NCBI RefSeq assembly: GCF_947494055.1
Contig: NZ_CANLTR010000005.1
Location: 1-64,000, forward strand
Length of the DNA stretch: 64,000 bases
From: an uncultured Jannaschia sp.
GTDB taxonomy: Bacteria; Pseudomonadota; Alphaproteobacteria; Rhodobacterales; Rhodobacteraceae
Direction: 5' to 3'
The notes under the pieces were generated by a model. The model searched no databases, was not told the origin of the DNA, and saw nothing but the letters and a program-made list of their open reading frames with translations. Position 1 is the stretch's first letter. Every line of letters starts with the position of its first letter. A program made the position numbers and the translations under genes. This document shows, piece after piece, positions 9,768 through 18,895 of the stretch.

Positions 9768-10358
9768 CTAGCTGCACGTCTCCGCGCCGAGCAGGCCCGC
9801 GAACCCGGCGGCCGGCCCGCAAGTCTCGACCACCGCGACGACCCGGCCGCGCGTGTCGAGCGGCGGCAATTCCCGCAGCCCGGCATCGTAGTTCCGCCAC
9901 ATCGCCCCGCGCAGCCCGGTGGCCAGAAGCAGGCCGCGCCGCTTGGCCTCGTGGTAAAAGCCGCGGGCGTACCACATCATCGCCGCTTCCTCGTTGCCGT
10001 CCGAGACCATCCAGGCGCCGCGCAGGTAGCGGACCGAGTATTTCAGCGCCGTGTCCGCCTTCAGCAGCTCCTGCGGGGTGCCCTGAAAGTTCATGTTGCG
10101 CGCGGTGGCGGGCAGGATCTGCATCATCCCCCAATAGGGGCCATTCCGGGCGCCGGGGCGGTAGTCGCTCTCCCGCTGGATCACCCGGTGCACGAGGCTG
10201 CGCGGAATCTCGTAACGGTCGGCCCACTTGTTGATCAGCGTCCGGACCTCCGGCGTCTCGCCGGGATAGAGATCGTGCGTCTGGAAGGACAGCTTCGGTT
10301 CGGGCGCGCTGGCGCAGGCGGCAAGCAGGAGCAGGACGGGAAGCAGGACGTAGTGCAT
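9768..10358 (-). CDS. Lytic transglycosylase lipoprotein (SLT domain)
   Basis: A 196-aa murein-cleaving enzyme that splits the MurNAc-GlcNAc bond. The N-terminus MHYVLLPVLLLLAACASAP is a lipoprotein signal with lipobox LAAC, so the mature protein is membrane anchored. The SLT fold is visible as SLVHRVIQRESDYRPGARN (catalytic Glu in RES), GPYWGMMQILPATA, and MMWYARGFYH near the end. The ATG chosen opens the signal peptide; the longer frame is not coding-like. It is divergent from the LpxL-type acyltransferase. Confidence 0.88.
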   Translation of the reverse strand: MHYVLLPVLLLLAACASAPEPKLSFQTHDLYPGETPEVRTLINKWADRYEIPRSLVHRVIQRESDYRPGARNGPYWGMMQILPATARNMNFQGTPQELLKADTALKYSVRYLRGAWMVSDGNEEAAMMWYARGFYHEAKRRGLLLATGLRGAMWRNYDAGLRELPPLDTRGRVVAVVETCGPAAGFAGLLGAETCS

Positions 10359-10480
10359 CGAGACCCTCGGCGTTTTCCGTTCCGGTAGCAAATCGCCCGG
10401 CCGCCCGGGAGCCCCCGGTTCCGCCATCGGCGGAGGTCCGCGCTTGAAAGGCGGGCCCCGATCGGTCAACCCCCGGTCCC

Positions 10481-11350
10481 ATGAGAGATCTCGTCTACCG
10501 GGTGCAGGCCTACGCCCTGCGCGCCCTCGTCGCCTGCCTCCGCCCCCTGTCCATGCCCGCCCGCCGGCGCATCCTCGGCGCAGTGACCGAATGGGTCGTG
10601 CGCCTCAGTCCGCTGCGCCGCCGGGTGCGCGCGAACCTGCGCCTCGTCTGGCCGGACATGCCGGAGGCGGAGCGTCGCCAGCTGTCGCACGAGGCCGCCC
10701 GCAATGTCGGGCGCACGCTCGCGAGCGTCTGGTTCAACGAGGATTTCGCGCAGGAGGCCGCCGATCTCGACGCGCATGGCGAGGGGCTCGCCGCGCTGCG
10801 CGCCGCCCGCGCGGAAGGGCGCGGCGCCATCCTCCTGTCGGGGCATTACGGCCAGTGGGAGGCGGTGCGCGTCATCCTGCGACGCGAGGGGATCGAGGCG
10901 GGCGCGATCTACCGGCCGAGCAACAACCCCTATTACGATCCGATCTTCAAACGCGGGCTCGAGGCGGGCGGCCGGCCGATCGTCGCCAAGGGCCGCGCCG
11001 GCAACCGCGACCTGCTGCGCGCGCTCCGCGGCGGCGCCGTCATGGCGATCCTGCCCGACCAGTACGTCAAGGGCGCGCCCTATCTGGACTATCTCGGCCA
11101 TCCGGCGCGCACCTCGCTCGCCGCGGCCGAGCTGGCGCTGCGCTACGACCTGCCGCTGATCCCGACCTTCGCGCCCGAGATCGACGGCCGGCCCGTCGTC
11201 ACCCTGGAGGCGCCGATCCCGCATACCGACGCGGAGACGATGATGCGGGTTTTCAACGACCGTCTTTCGTCGTGGGTGGCGCGGTATCCGTCGCAATGGT
11301 ACTGGCTCCACCGCCGCTGGAAGGTCAAAGGTGGCCGTGCGGCCCGCTAG
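10481..11350 (+). CDS. LpxL/HtrB-type lysophospholipid acyltransferase
   Basis: A 289-aa membrane-associated acyltransferase of the lauroyl/myristoyl transferase family, which adds secondary acyl chains to lipid A precursors. The catalytic motif is GHYGQWEA (HX4E type), followed by IYRPSNNPYYD and MAILPDQYVKGAPY, and ending with WYWLHRRWKV, all typical. Lipid A is the expected substrate; related paralogs act on ornithine lipids. The stop lies 26 nt before the sdaA start, so the two genes may share a transcript. Confidence 0.88.
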   Translation: MRDLVYRVQAYALRALVACLRPLSMPARRRILGAVTEWVVRLSPLRRRVRANLRLVWPDMPEAERRQLSHEAARNVGRTLASVWFNEDFAQEAADLDAHGEGLAALRAARAEGRGAILLSGHYGQWEAVRVILRREGIEAGAIYRPSNNPYYDPIFKRGLEAGGRPIVAKGRAGNRDLLRALRGGAVMAILPDQYVKGAPYLDYLGHPARTSLAAAELALRYDLPLIPTFAPEIDGRPVVTLEAPIPHTDAETMMRVFNDRLSSWVARYPSQWYWLHRRWKVKGGRAAR

Positions 11351-11375
11351 CCCGCCCGCCGGTCCCGAGGCATCC

Positions 11376-12776
11376 ATGTTCCTGTCCATATTCGATATCT
11401 TCAAGCCGGGCATCGGCCCCTCCTCCTCGCACACGATGGGGCCGATGGTCGCCGCCGCCCGCTTCCTCGGCGCGCTCGCCGGCGGGACGGAGCCGGAGCC
11501 GGGGTCCGGCCCGCCCGCGCATGTCACCGCGACGCTGCACGGCTCGCTCGCGTGGACGGGCAAGGGCCACGCGACGGACCGGGCGGTCTGTCTCGGCCTT
11601 CTCGGCTTCGACCCGGCGCGCGTGGACATGGACCGGGCGGAGGCGGCGCTCGAGCGGCTCGCGGCGGACCGGACGCTGGCACCCGAGGGGTTGCCGGAGA
11701 TGCGGTTCGATCCGGCCGAGGACGTCGTCTTCGACTGGGGTCCGCCGCTGCCGGGCCACGCCAACGGCCTCGTCCTGCGCGCCTTCGACGCGGCGGGCCA
11801 TCTTCGGATGCAGGAGACGTATTACTCCGTCGGTGGCGGCTTCGTCGTGACCGAGCGTGAACATGCGGGGCACGCCGACCTGCGCGCGGCAAAGTTCGAG
11901 GCGGGCTTTCCCTACCCGTTCGGCTCGGCCGCCGAGATGCTTCGGATGGGCGCCGAGTCGGGGCTGAGCATCGCCCGGATGAAATGGCGCAACGAGACGG
12001 TGTTGATTCCGGAGGGCGAGTTGGGCCGACGGATCGACGCCATCTGGTCGGCGATGGATGCCTGCATCGACCGTGGTCTGTCGCAGGAGGGCATCCTGCC
12101 CGGCGGCCTCTCGGTGCGGCGTCGTGCCCAGGCGATCCACGTGCAGCTCTGCGAGGAGGCGGGCCGCAACCTCGCGCAACCGCATGTCGTCAACGACTGG
12201 CTCTCGGTCTACGCGATGGCGGTCAACGAGGAGAACGCGGCCGGGGGCCGGGTCGTGACCTCGCCCACCAACGGCGCGGCCGGCGTGGTGCCGTCGGTGA
12301 TCCGCTATTACCGCGACCATTGCGTCGGCGCGCGGCCCGAGGGCATCCGGACCTTCCTGCTGACGGCGGCGGCGATCGGCGGGCTCGTCAAGCACAACGC
12401 CTCGATCTCGGGGGCCGAGGTCGGCTGCCAGGGCGAGGTGGGCAGCGCCTCGGCGATGGCGGCGGCCGGGCTCTGCGCAGCGCTCGGCGGCACCAACGCG
12501 CAGGTGGAGAACGCCGCCGAGATCGCGCTCGAGCACCATCTCGGCATGACCTGCGACCCGGCGGCGGGGCTGGTGCAGGTGCCCTGCATCGAGCGCAACG
12601 GCCTCGGCGCGATCAAGGCCGTCTCCGCCGCCTCGCTCAGCCTGCGCGGCGACGGCACGCATTTCATGCCGCTCGACAATTGCATCGAGGCGATGCGCCA
12701 GACCGGCCGCGACATGTCGGAGAAATACAAGGAGACGAGCCAGGGCGGCCTTGCGGTGAACCTGCCGGAATGCTGA
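11376..12776 (+). CDS. sdaA: L-serine ammonia-lyase (iron-sulfur dependent)
   Basis: Deaminates L-serine to pyruvate and ammonia using a [4Fe-4S] cluster. The 466-aa single-chain form has the beta domain first ([20 protein letters not shown]) and the alpha domain after about residue 190. Cluster cysteines are in [20 protein letters not shown] and VPCIERN. The start is the ATG before FLSIFDIF; the upstream extension overlaps the acyltransferase gene and lacks family similarity. Confidence 0.95.
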   Translation: MFLSIFDIFKPGIGPSSSHTMGPMVAAARFLGALAGGTEPEPGSGPPAHVTATLHGSLAWTGKGHATDRAVCLGLLGFDPARVDMDRAEAALERLAADRTLAPEGLPEMRFDPAEDVVFDWGPPLPGHANGLVLRAFDAAGHLRMQETYYSVGGGFVVTEREHAGHADLRAAKFEAGFPYPFGSAAEMLRMGAESGLSIARMKWRNETVLIPEGELGRRIDAIWSAMDACIDRGLSQEGILPGGLSVRRRAQAIHVQLCEEAGRNLAQPHVVNDWLSVYAMAVNEENAAGGRVVTSPTNGAAGVVPSVIRYYRDHCVGARPEGIRTFLLTAAAIGGLVKHNASISGAEVGCQGEVGSASAMAAAGLCAALGGTNAQVENAAEIALEHHLGMTCDPAAGLVQVPCIERNGLGAIKAVSAASLSLRGDGTHFMPLDNCIEAMRQTGRDMSEKYKETSQGGLAVNLPEC

Positions 12777-12896
12777 TTTCCATGCAGGCTGCGACGGGAA
12801 CGGTCGAAGCGCAGGACAGCAGGATCGACGCGAAGCTCGGAGTGGGCAGCCCGCGGCCGCAGATGAAGCCCCGGCCCGTGGGGGCGGTCGGGGGCT

Positions 12897-12916
12897 GCCC
12901 GGCCTCACGGCCGGGC
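12897..12916. terminator. GC hairpin between convergent genes
   Basis: A perfect 8-bp stem (GCCCGGCC/GGCCGGGC, loop TCAC) lies between sdaA and the convergent methyltransferase gene. It has no T-run on either strand, so termination is only a positional inference. Confidence 0.4.
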
Positions 12917-12957
12917 GGAAGGCGGACACGCAACGTCCGGATGTCGTCCGAGACGCC

Positions 12958-13509
12958 CTAGCGGTCCAGCCGTATCACATATTGCTGCCCCATCGTCTCC
13001 AGCGCGGCACGCGTATCCAGTCGCGCGACAAGGCGGTTCACGGCGTCCTTCACCGGCGTCCCCTCGCCGTCGCTCCAATGGTAGTCGTCGCCCGCGATCA
13101 CGCCGCCGGGGCGGACCTTGCGCGAGGCCAGATCGAGGTCGGCATCGACGAAGGGCGCGTTGTGGTTGCCGTCGATGTAGATCCAGTCGAGGTCGCCATC
13201 CGCCATCGCCGACAGCGCCGCCTCCGACGTGGCGCGGTGCAGGACGACGCGGTCGTCGCCGGCGAAGCGCGCGGAGACCATCTCGTACATCTCGGGCATG
13301 CGCTCGGCGTTCTTCTTGCGGCCGAAGCCGGTATTGTTGAAGCGCGGGTCGTATTCCCAGGGGTCGATGAGGTGCAGGCGCACGGGCGCGCAGATCTCGA
13401 GGATGGTCTCGCTGAACCGCCCCTCCCAGACGCCCACCTCCGCGCCGGTGCCGCCCTTCGGCAGCGTCTCCAGCATCTTTCGCCGCGTCTCGTCGCGCTT
13501 TCCGGCCAT
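12958..13509 (-). CDS. Class I SAM-dependent methyltransferase
   Basis: A 183-aa protein with the short Methyltransf_24-type fold. It has GAEVGVWEGRFSETIL as the SAM-binding loop, LHLIDPWEYDPRF, DWIYIDGNHNAPFVDADL and RPGGVIAGDDYHW. This subtype is common in polysaccharide and macrolide-modification loci. Its fold resembles the N-terminal domain of the adjacent fusion protein, which shares AEVGxxxGxxxxxL and LIDPW, suggesting an ancestral duplication. It is the last gene of a three-gene minus-strand operon, 10 nt after the fusion gene. The substrate is unknown. Confidence 0.85.
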   Translation of the reverse strand: MAGKRDETRRKMLETLPKGGTGAEVGVWEGRFSETILEICAPVRLHLIDPWEYDPRFNNTGFGRKKNAERMPEMYEMVSARFAGDDRVVLHRATSEAALSAMADGDLDWIYIDGNHNAPFVDADLDLASRKVRPGGVIAGDDYHWSDGEGTPVKDAVNRLVARLDTRAALETMGQQYVIRLDR

Positions 13510-13519
13510 GATCGTCCTC

Positions 13520-15049
13520 TCAGGCGGTCCCGTCCGCCGGTTCCCGCGACTGGAGCGCGTCGCGCAGCGCCCGGTAGGCGGGCACCTCCATCAGCGCGGC
13601 GTATTGCGCCCGGTGCCACGCCACGCCCTGCCGATGCAGCTGCCGCACCCTCCGGTCGGCGCGTAACTCCGCCAGCGCCGCGTCGAAGCCCGGCAGGGCG
13701 GGGGTGGCGTCGCGACCGCCGGTCATGTTCCACTTCTCCCAGTAGTCGCGGCCCAGATCCTCGTTCACGTGATTGGCCCGCCCGCGGTTCTTCTTGAGAA
13801 CATACGCCTCCAGCGAACGCAGGGGATAGTGCCGCAGGAAGCCCGCCTCCTGGCACCCGCCCCAGGGCATCGTCCAGACCTGACCCCGGTTCATGCACTC
13901 CGACAAGTCGGTCCCGTCGGGAGATCTCCAGACGATCCGGTCCACCCAATTGTCGCGAATACGGGGACGATGCAGACCAAAATGATACATTGTTTCCGCT
14001 CGACGAAAGAGCGTCTTCACCTCCCGGACCTTTCGGCCGCCACGCCGGGGAAGCGGCTCGCAGCGGGTGAACTGCGCGGTCACGGGCCGGTCGGCGAAGG
14101 TCTCGACGCCGCCATTGCCGAAGACCTTCCACGGAAAGCTCACAACGTCCGTCTCCGGCCCGAGCGTCTGCAGGAGGCCCCGGACGGTGCCGTCGCCCGC
14201 GCGGATGTCGAGGAATTCGTCCACGTCGGCGATGAAGATCCATTCGGCGCGCAGCGTCGCGACGTGATCCTTCGCCCATTTCAGCGCCGACTTGTGCGGC
14301 CCGCGCTTCAGCACGCGGTTCGGCTGGTGCGTGAGGACGCCCCGCGCCTGCAACCGATCGAGCAGCGCGGTCGTGCCGTCTTCGCAATCGTTGGTGAAGA
14401 TCAGGAAGTCGTCGAATCCGATGGCGCGGTGATGGGCGATCCATTCGAGGATGTAGGGCGCCTCGTTCTTCATCGTGGAAACGAGAAGGAACCGACCCTC
14501 CGGCCGAGGTGCGAGCACCACATGCTCGGGCAGGCGCAGCGTCCAGTAGCGCCCCCGCGTCTCGATTACGGCACCCGGCAGGCGGGCGGCGAGGTCGGTC
14601 ACGGCGGCGCGGACCGGGCGGCCGAGCTCCGTGCCCCAGTGCCAGCCGGCCCCGGCCACGACGCCCCCGGGCCGGACGACCCCCGCGGCCGCCTCCAGAT
14701 CGGCCAGGATCGTGTCGTAATGCTTGCCCCCGTCGAGCCACAGCCAGTCCAGCGCGCCATCGCTCCTCCCGGCCAGCGCCTCGGCGGAGGTCATCCGCAG
14801 GATCGTGGCGTCCGGATAGGCGGCCGCGACCTCCGCCGCCTGCGCGTCGCGGGTGGCCTGCGGGATCGGCCGGGCAAGCGCGCGGACGTCGCGCCCGGCA
14901 TCCTCGGTCCAGGGATCGATCAGGGTGAGCGCGTCGGGGCGCGCGATCTCGACAAGCGCGGCGGTGTGGTGGCCCGCATGCGTGCCGACCTCCGCGCCCC
15001 GCGCGTCCTTCGGCAGCGCCTCGATCACGGCGCGGGCGTTGTCGCGCAC
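13520..15049 (-). CDS. Methyltransferase-glycosyltransferase fusion protein
   Basis: A 509-aa two-domain protein. Residues 1 to about 175 form a class I methyltransferase (GAEVGTHAGHHTAALV, LTLIDPWTED, DWLWLDGGKHYDTI). From about residue 185 a GT2-like glycosyltransferase of the Glyco_tranf_2_4 type follows (FLLVSTMKNEAPYILEWIAH, FTNDCEDGTTALL, IADVDEFLD with the DxD-like motif). No ATG fits the N-terminus; the GTG at 15047-15049, 5 nt after the upstream stop, is the likely start. It probably builds and methylates a surface glycan; sugar and acceptor are unknown. Confidence 0.8.
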   Translation of the reverse strand: MRDNARAVIEALPKDARGAEVGTHAGHHTAALVEIARPDALTLIDPWTEDAGRDVRALARPIPQATRDAQAAEVAAAYPDATILRMTSAEALAGRSDGALDWLWLDGGKHYDTILADLEAAAGVVRPGGVVAGAGWHWGTELGRPVRAAVTDLAARLPGAVIETRGRYWTLRLPEHVVLAPRPEGRFLLVSTMKNEAPYILEWIAHHRAIGFDDFLIFTNDCEDGTTALLDRLQARGVLTHQPNRVLKRGPHKSALKWAKDHVATLRAEWIFIADVDEFLDIRAGDGTVRGLLQTLGPETDVVSFPWKVFGNGGVETFADRPVTAQFTRCEPLPRRGGRKVREVKTLFRRAETMYHFGLHRPRIRDNWVDRIVWRSPDGTDLSECMNRGQVWTMPWGGCQEAGFLRHYPLRSLEAYVLKKNRGRANHVNEDLGRDYWEKWNMTGGRDATPALPGFDAALAELRADRRVRQLHRQGVAWHRAQYAALMEVPAYRALRDALQSREPADGTA

Positions 15050-15054
15050 CGGTC

Positions 15055-16257
15055 TCACGCGCGCAGCGCCGCCGCCAGACGCTCGACCTCCGCCCGGATC
15101 CCGGCCTCCATCTCGGGATGGCGCGCGATCTTGCGCTTGGCGAGGATACGGGCGAGCTTGCCGGCATCGACCTCCCGGATCGCCGTTTCCAGCCGGTCGG
15201 AGACCAGTCCCGCCGCCGAAAGCGCGGCGAGCCAGTGGCGCCGCATCTCGTCCTCGGTTGGCTGCCGCTCGCACCAGACCATCTCGAAGAGCATCATGAT
15301 GTAGTCCAGCACCGCCCGCGGCAGGTGCCGCCGGTCGCCCTTGAAGGGCGAGTGGAAGACGTCGGTGACGATCTCGTAGCTGGGCCAGTAATGCAGCACG
15401 CCGTCGCCGCCCGCCTCGGGGCCGAGCTCGCGCATCAGCTCGTCGATGGCGACGCGCAGGACGCTTTTCGACACCGCGTTCGCGCTGATGCAGGAGACGG
15501 GGCGGAAGGTCGCGATGAGCGGCACGGGCGACAGCGTGCAGATGATCCTCGCCTCCGGTCGGTGGCGGCGGATCAGGTCGTGGATCGCCCGGATGTTGGC
15601 CTTGTTCTCCTCGACGGTCGTGACGCGGAACTTGTGGCGCGACGGATCGTAGACGTCCTGCGGGATCGAGCGCCAGAACACGCCGCCCGTCACCTCGTCG
15701 TACCAGACCTCCGAGAGCCCGAAGGTCAGGATGAACAGGTCGGTGCGGGCGAAGATGTCGTACGTCTGCCGCCGCACCGCCTCGTCGTAGCCGTAGCTTT
15801 CGGCGGAATAGCCGTGCCAGAGCTCCGCCTCGAAGCGCGTCCCCTCGAAGGCCCATTCGAATTGCTGGCGGATGACGAAGGAGTTCACCATCCCCTCGCC
15901 GCATTTCACGACATAGGCGTTCGAGCCTTCGTCGCGGGTCAGCACCGAGTAGCTCCGCGCCGCCAGCCAGTTCGAGATGTTGGCCGCGAAGCAGGAGCCG
16001 AAGGCGGTGATCCGCGTCTCGGGCGTGATCGTCCGCGCGGCGGGCTGCCAGCCGTCGACGACCCAGTCGAGCGCGGCGCCCGTCCCCGCCATCTTCGCGC
16101 GGTCGGGGGCGAAATTGGTATGCGCGCCCCGGAACCAAGTCCGGTGCACGCCTTCCTTGCGGGTATGCTGGAATTCGACCGTGTTGGCGGCGGGCATGTC
16201 GTTCATGCGGGACGGCCGGGCAACGGGCATCCGGTCGAGCCGGTGACCGGCGTCCAT
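15055..16257 (-). CDS. GSCFA-family SGNH-like hydrolase
   Basis: The protein contains the family-defining GSCFA block in ITAFGSCFAANISNW, followed by FVIRQQFEWAFEG, LFILTFGLSEVWYD and a C-terminal TDVFHSPFKGD. GSCFA proteins are SGNH-hydrolase relatives in polysaccharide loci, thought to esterify or de-esterify glycans. The start is uncertain: the open frame gives 400 aa, but an internal ATG at 16206 (MNDMPAAN) would also suit. It heads the operon with the glycosyltransferase fusion and the methyltransferase, so it probably acts on the same glycan. Confidence 0.8.
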   Translation of the reverse strand: MDAGHRLDRMPVARPSRMNDMPAANTVEFQHTRKEGVHRTWFRGAHTNFAPDRAKMAGTGAALDWVVDGWQPAARTITPETRITAFGSCFAANISNWLAARSYSVLTRDEGSNAYVVKCGEGMVNSFVIRQQFEWAFEGTRFEAELWHGYSAESYGYDEAVRRQTYDIFARTDLFILTFGLSEVWYDEVTGGVFWRSIPQDVYDPSRHKFRVTTVEENKANIRAIHDLIRRHRPEARIICTLSPVPLIATFRPVSCISANAVSKSVLRVAIDELMRELGPEAGGDGVLHYWPSYEIVTDVFHSPFKGDRRHLPRAVLDYIMMLFEMVWCERQPTEDEMRRHWLAALSAAGLVSDRLETAIREVDAGKLARILAKRKIARHPEMEAGIRAEVERLAAALRA

Positions 16258-16359
16258 GTCCGTGACAGCGTCGCCATGACCGATCCTCCGCCTGTCTCGC
16301 CGCGACGCGCGTACGGGGCGCGCCTCGTCACTCGGTCGCGGATCGGGGTTTACAAATGG

Positions 16360-17379
16360 TTAACGCATCGTGTCGCCGGGCAGAAAGGTCGGCACCAGCT
16401 CGACCCGCCGGTCCTCGCCCGGGAAGGCATGCGCGCCGAGGATGATGCGCGCCGCGATCTGCCCGGCCTCGCGGCGACGGCTGTCCACGGTGGCGAGCTG
16501 CCTCGGCAGCCCGTCGAGCAGGGTGAAGGCGTTGAAGCCCACGAGGCCGAGCCCGCCCCCCACGTCGAACCCCTTCTCCAGCGCGTAGAGCAGGCCGCCC
16601 CCGCCAGTGAGGTCGTTCGTGTAGAACAGGAAGTCCAGATCGGGCGTGCGCGCCAGCATCTCCGCCGTCATCTCGCGGCCCTTGCCGAAGGCCGATTGTC
16701 CAGAATAGGCCATCTGGTCGACGATCGGCACGCCGGCCTCCCGCAGCGCGCGCTCCAGCCCCTCCAGCCGCTTGCGGGCGCGGTGGTCGCCGTCGACCTT
16801 GGTGCCGAGCACACCCACCCGCCGGTAGCCGCGTTGCACGATCTCGGTGCCGACCTGATAGCCCGCGCGCCAGTGACTGATCCCCACGGCGGCATCGACC
16901 GGCGTTCCGTCCACGTCCATCACCTCGACCACCGGAACGCCGGAATTGGCGAGCATCGCCCGGCTCGCCTCGGAATGCTCGAGCCCGGCGACGATCACGC
17001 CGGAGGGCCGCCAGGACAGCATCTCGAACAGCGTCCGCTCCTCCTTGCCGGGGTCGTAGCCGGTGGTGCCGACGACGGGCTGCAGGTCGGTGTCGCCCAG
17101 CACCTCGTCCACGCCGGCCAGCATCTCGGGAAAGACGAGGTTCGACAGGGAAGGCACGATCACGGCGACGAGGTTCACCCGGTTCGAGGCCAGCGCGCCG
17201 GCGATCTTGTTGGGCACGTAGCCCAGCCGCCGCGCGGCCTCGAGCACCTTGGCGCGCGTCCGGTCGCTGACGTCGCCGCGGTTGCGCAGCACGCGGCTGA
17301 CCGTCATCTCGCTGACGCCCGACGCCTCGGAGACGTCGCGAAGCGTCAGATGCCGGTGTCGGTCGTTGCGGCGCGTCAC
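16360..17379 (-). CDS. LacI-family transcriptional regulator (GntR-like)
   Basis: A 339-aa repressor with an N-terminal LacI helix-turn-helix (LRDVSEASGVSEMTVSRVLR) and hinge helix (YVPNKIAGALASN). The periplasmic-binding-protein-like effector domain carries LVAVIVPSLSNLVFPEML and HSEASRAMLANSGVPVVEVM, resembling gluconate-type GntR regulators. No sugar-catabolic gene lies beside it in this window, so the regulon is not evident. It sits between the GSCFA operon and tRNA-Arg and may be monocistronic. Confidence 0.88.
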   Translation of the reverse strand: MTRRNDRHRHLTLRDVSEASGVSEMTVSRVLRNRGDVSDRTRAKVLEAARRLGYVPNKIAGALASNRVNLVAVIVPSLSNLVFPEMLAGVDEVLGDTDLQPVVGTTGYDPGKEERTLFEMLSWRPSGVIVAGLEHSEASRAMLANSGVPVVEVMDVDGTPVDAAVGISHWRAGYQVGTEIVQRGYRRVGVLGTKVDGDHRARKRLEGLERALREAGVPIVDQMAYSGQSAFGKGREMTAEMLARTPDLDFLFYTNDLTGGGGLLYALEKGFDVGGGLGLVGFNAFTLLDGLPRQLATVDSRRREAGQIAARIILGAHAFPGEDRRVELVPTFLPGDTMR

Positions 17380-17475
17380 CCGGGGAAAGCCTCGCTGATC
17401 GGGGTCAGGGCCCCGTGTTACCGCGCCGCCCGGCCTGTGGACAAGCGGGCCGTTCGACGGCTATTGCACCCAAGG

Positions 17476-17552
17476 GGTCCCGTGGCTCAACTGGATAGAG
17501 CAATCCCCTCCTAAGGGATAGGTTGCAGGTTCGAGTCCTGCCGGGATCACCA
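17476..17552 (+). tRNA. tRNA-Arg (CCU), integration target
   Basis: Cloverleaf with acceptor arms GGTCCCG/CGGGATC and D-loop GGCTCAACTGGATAGAGC. The anticodon loop CTCCTAA gives anticodon CCT. The T-arm is GGTTCGAGTCC and CCA is encoded. The last 17 nt are part of the attL core of the element to the right, so the tRNA is rebuilt intact after integration. Confidence 0.96.
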
Positions 17553-17553
17553 C
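17536..17553 (+). other. attL core (18 bp) in tRNA-Arg
   Basis: TCCTGCCGGGATCACCAC, the 3' end of tRNA-Arg, is repeated exactly at 36378-36395. Flanks differ at both ends, so these are the crossover limits of the integrated element. Confidence 0.93.
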
Positions 17554-17578
17554 AGAACTTCGTAAACATTTGCTTTCC

Positions 17579-18715
17579 TTACTTTTCTGGGGGTTGGTCC
17601 CCTAACCCTGCTTTCCGGTTAGGGGACGGAATTGCCGCCAGAGCGCGCTTGCGCATCCCTGACGCGGCCAATTTCGTGCGCTTCGCAGCGGCGCAGTAAC
17701 GGGATGCCTCACGTGTATTTGCGTGTCCGAGGATGGCCGCGACCTCCATCTCGGTGCCATCGGCCTCGGCTAGCATACGGGCGCCGGCCTTCCGCAGTCC
17801 GTGCGCCCGGCCGGGAACGCCAGCCTGGACGCACCAGTCCCGGAACAGATTGCCGAACGTCTCGGGCAGGTAGGGCTTGCCCACCGTGCCGTGATTCAGG
17901 AAGGTCATCGCCTTCGTCCCCGCCAGCGCCAATTCATTCGCCAGCTCGGGCAGGATCGGAATCGGGACTTCGATAACGTCTTCGGCCTGGTCTTCGGTCT
18001 TCTGACGTTCATAGACGATCAGACCGGCGCGGATGTTGCGCGGTCCCAGCTTCACCGCGTCGACCCGCGCGGCGCCGGTGTTCAACAGTAGTTCGAGCGC
18101 GAGGCGCGCCTTCGTGCCGCTCGGATGCTTGTCCCGGAAGGCTTCGATCTCGTCGTCGGTCCAGCTATGGTGACCGCCCTTCCGCATGCGCTGCGACTTG
18201 GCTAGGCGCGCCGGGTTCGGCCCCTTGAAGCCGTGGTGCTTCGCCGCCCAATCGAAGATCTGCGCGATGTCTTTCTTGAAGCGGTTCGCGGCCGCCGGAC
18301 CATCATATCGCGCCATCATGCGTTCGACGTGACCCGCTTCGATGCTCGCCAGCTTGGCCTCGGCATAGTTGCCGCGAATGCGATCGAGACGCAGCCGCTT
18401 GCCCCGCTTGGTCGAGTCGGCCAGTCCGCCCTTGGCGCGCGTCTTCGCGAACGCCTCGGACGCAAGGTAGCTCTCGATGGCATGGCCGATCGTCCCCGCC
18501 TCGGCCCGGAGCGGCGCAGGGGCTGCAACGCCCTTCTCGGCGGCGTCCTCGGCGGCGTGGTAGCCGGTGCGGAACTCATCCGAACCCCAAGGACCGGGCA
18601 GGTAGATGTCCACGACCTTGACGCCCTTGCGGACCCGCTGGAACCGCCAGCGCGCCCGCCCGTGGCGATCAGTCTCGCGGAACACGCCAGGGAAGGGATT
18701 GCGGCGCCGTGTCAT
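17579..18715 (-). CDS. int: Tyrosine integrase of the element
   Basis: A 378-aa phage-type tyrosine recombinase. The catalytic residues are visible in order: Arg in NTGAARVDAVKLG, the HxxR box in HGLRKAGARML, the second His in ILGHANT, and the nucleophilic Tyr in ASRYCAAAKR. The N-terminal half contains arm-binding and core-binding regions. Its TAA stop lies 25 nt from the attL core and is itself part of a Shine-Dalgarno sequence (TAAGGA) for the ATG at 17567-17569, which opens the attP-spanning frame. It overlaps the preceding 60-aa ORF by 4 nt and is the last gene of a four-gene operon. Confidence 0.96.
   Translation of the reverse strand: MTRRRNPFPGVFRETDRHGRARWRFQRVRKGVKVVDIYLPGPWGSDEFRTGYHAAEDAAEKGVAAPAPLRAEAGTIGHAIESYLASEAFAKTRAKGGLADSTKRGKRLRLDRIRGNYAEAKLASIEAGHVERMMARYDGPAAANRFKKDIAQIFDWAAKHHGFKGPNPARLAKSQRMRKGGHHSWTDDEIEAFRDKHPSGTKARLALELLLNTGAARVDAVKLGPRNIRAGLIVYERQKTEDQAEDVIEVPIPILPELANELALAGTKAMTFLNHGTVGKPYLPETFGNLFRDWCVQAGVPGRAHGLRKAGARMLAEADGTEMEVAAILGHANTREASRYCAAAKRTKLAASGMRKRALAAIPSPNRKAGLGDQPPEK
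17597..17627. promoter_or_regulatory. Left-arm inverted repeat, candidate integrase arm sites
   Basis: GTCCCCTAACC (17597-17607) and GGTTAGGGGAC (17617-17627) form a perfect 11-bp inverted repeat with a 9-nt spacer, inside the 3' end of int. Two further TTAGGGGA copies lie at the right end (36284-36292 and 36335-36342). Shared presence at 35-95 bp from both cores suggests arm-type integrase or directionality-factor sites. Confidence 0.55.
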
Positions 18716-18894
18716 GTCGCGCGCCCGATCATGGCGTCGATGTCGTCCATGCCGCCGCTGCCGGGATAGCAGAACTCGATGCCGTCCGGCCCTAGACGCT
18801 TGATGTAGGCGCTCGGGTTCGCCTCCCGCGCCAAGGCGAGGGCTTCGCGTACTTGTGTGGGCGTCGGCATGGACGGGGCGGCAGGGCGCGACAT
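18712..18894 (-). CDS. Small ORF upstream of integrase
   Basis: A 60-aa protein starting MSRPAAPSMPTPTQVREAL. Its ATG comes 1 nt after the stop of the upstream gene and its stop overlaps the int start, so it is tightly coupled to int. Small proteins of this style, a helix followed by a short beta stretch (IKRLGPDGIEFCYPG), often precede integrases in alphaproteobacterial prophages. A role in directionality is possible, but it lacks the basic winged helix of known excisionases. No family assigned. Confidence 0.55.
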   Translation of the reverse strand: MSRPAAPSMPTPTQVREALALAREANPSAYIKRLGPDGIEFCYPGSGGMDDIDAMIGRAT

Positions 18895-18895
18895 G

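Noticed and set aside
17510-17569. Short ORF reading from the ATG at 17567 antisense through tRNA-Arg
   Set aside because: It is only the integrated-state fate of the attP-spanning gene's 5' stub; the tRNA-derived codons have no protein character.
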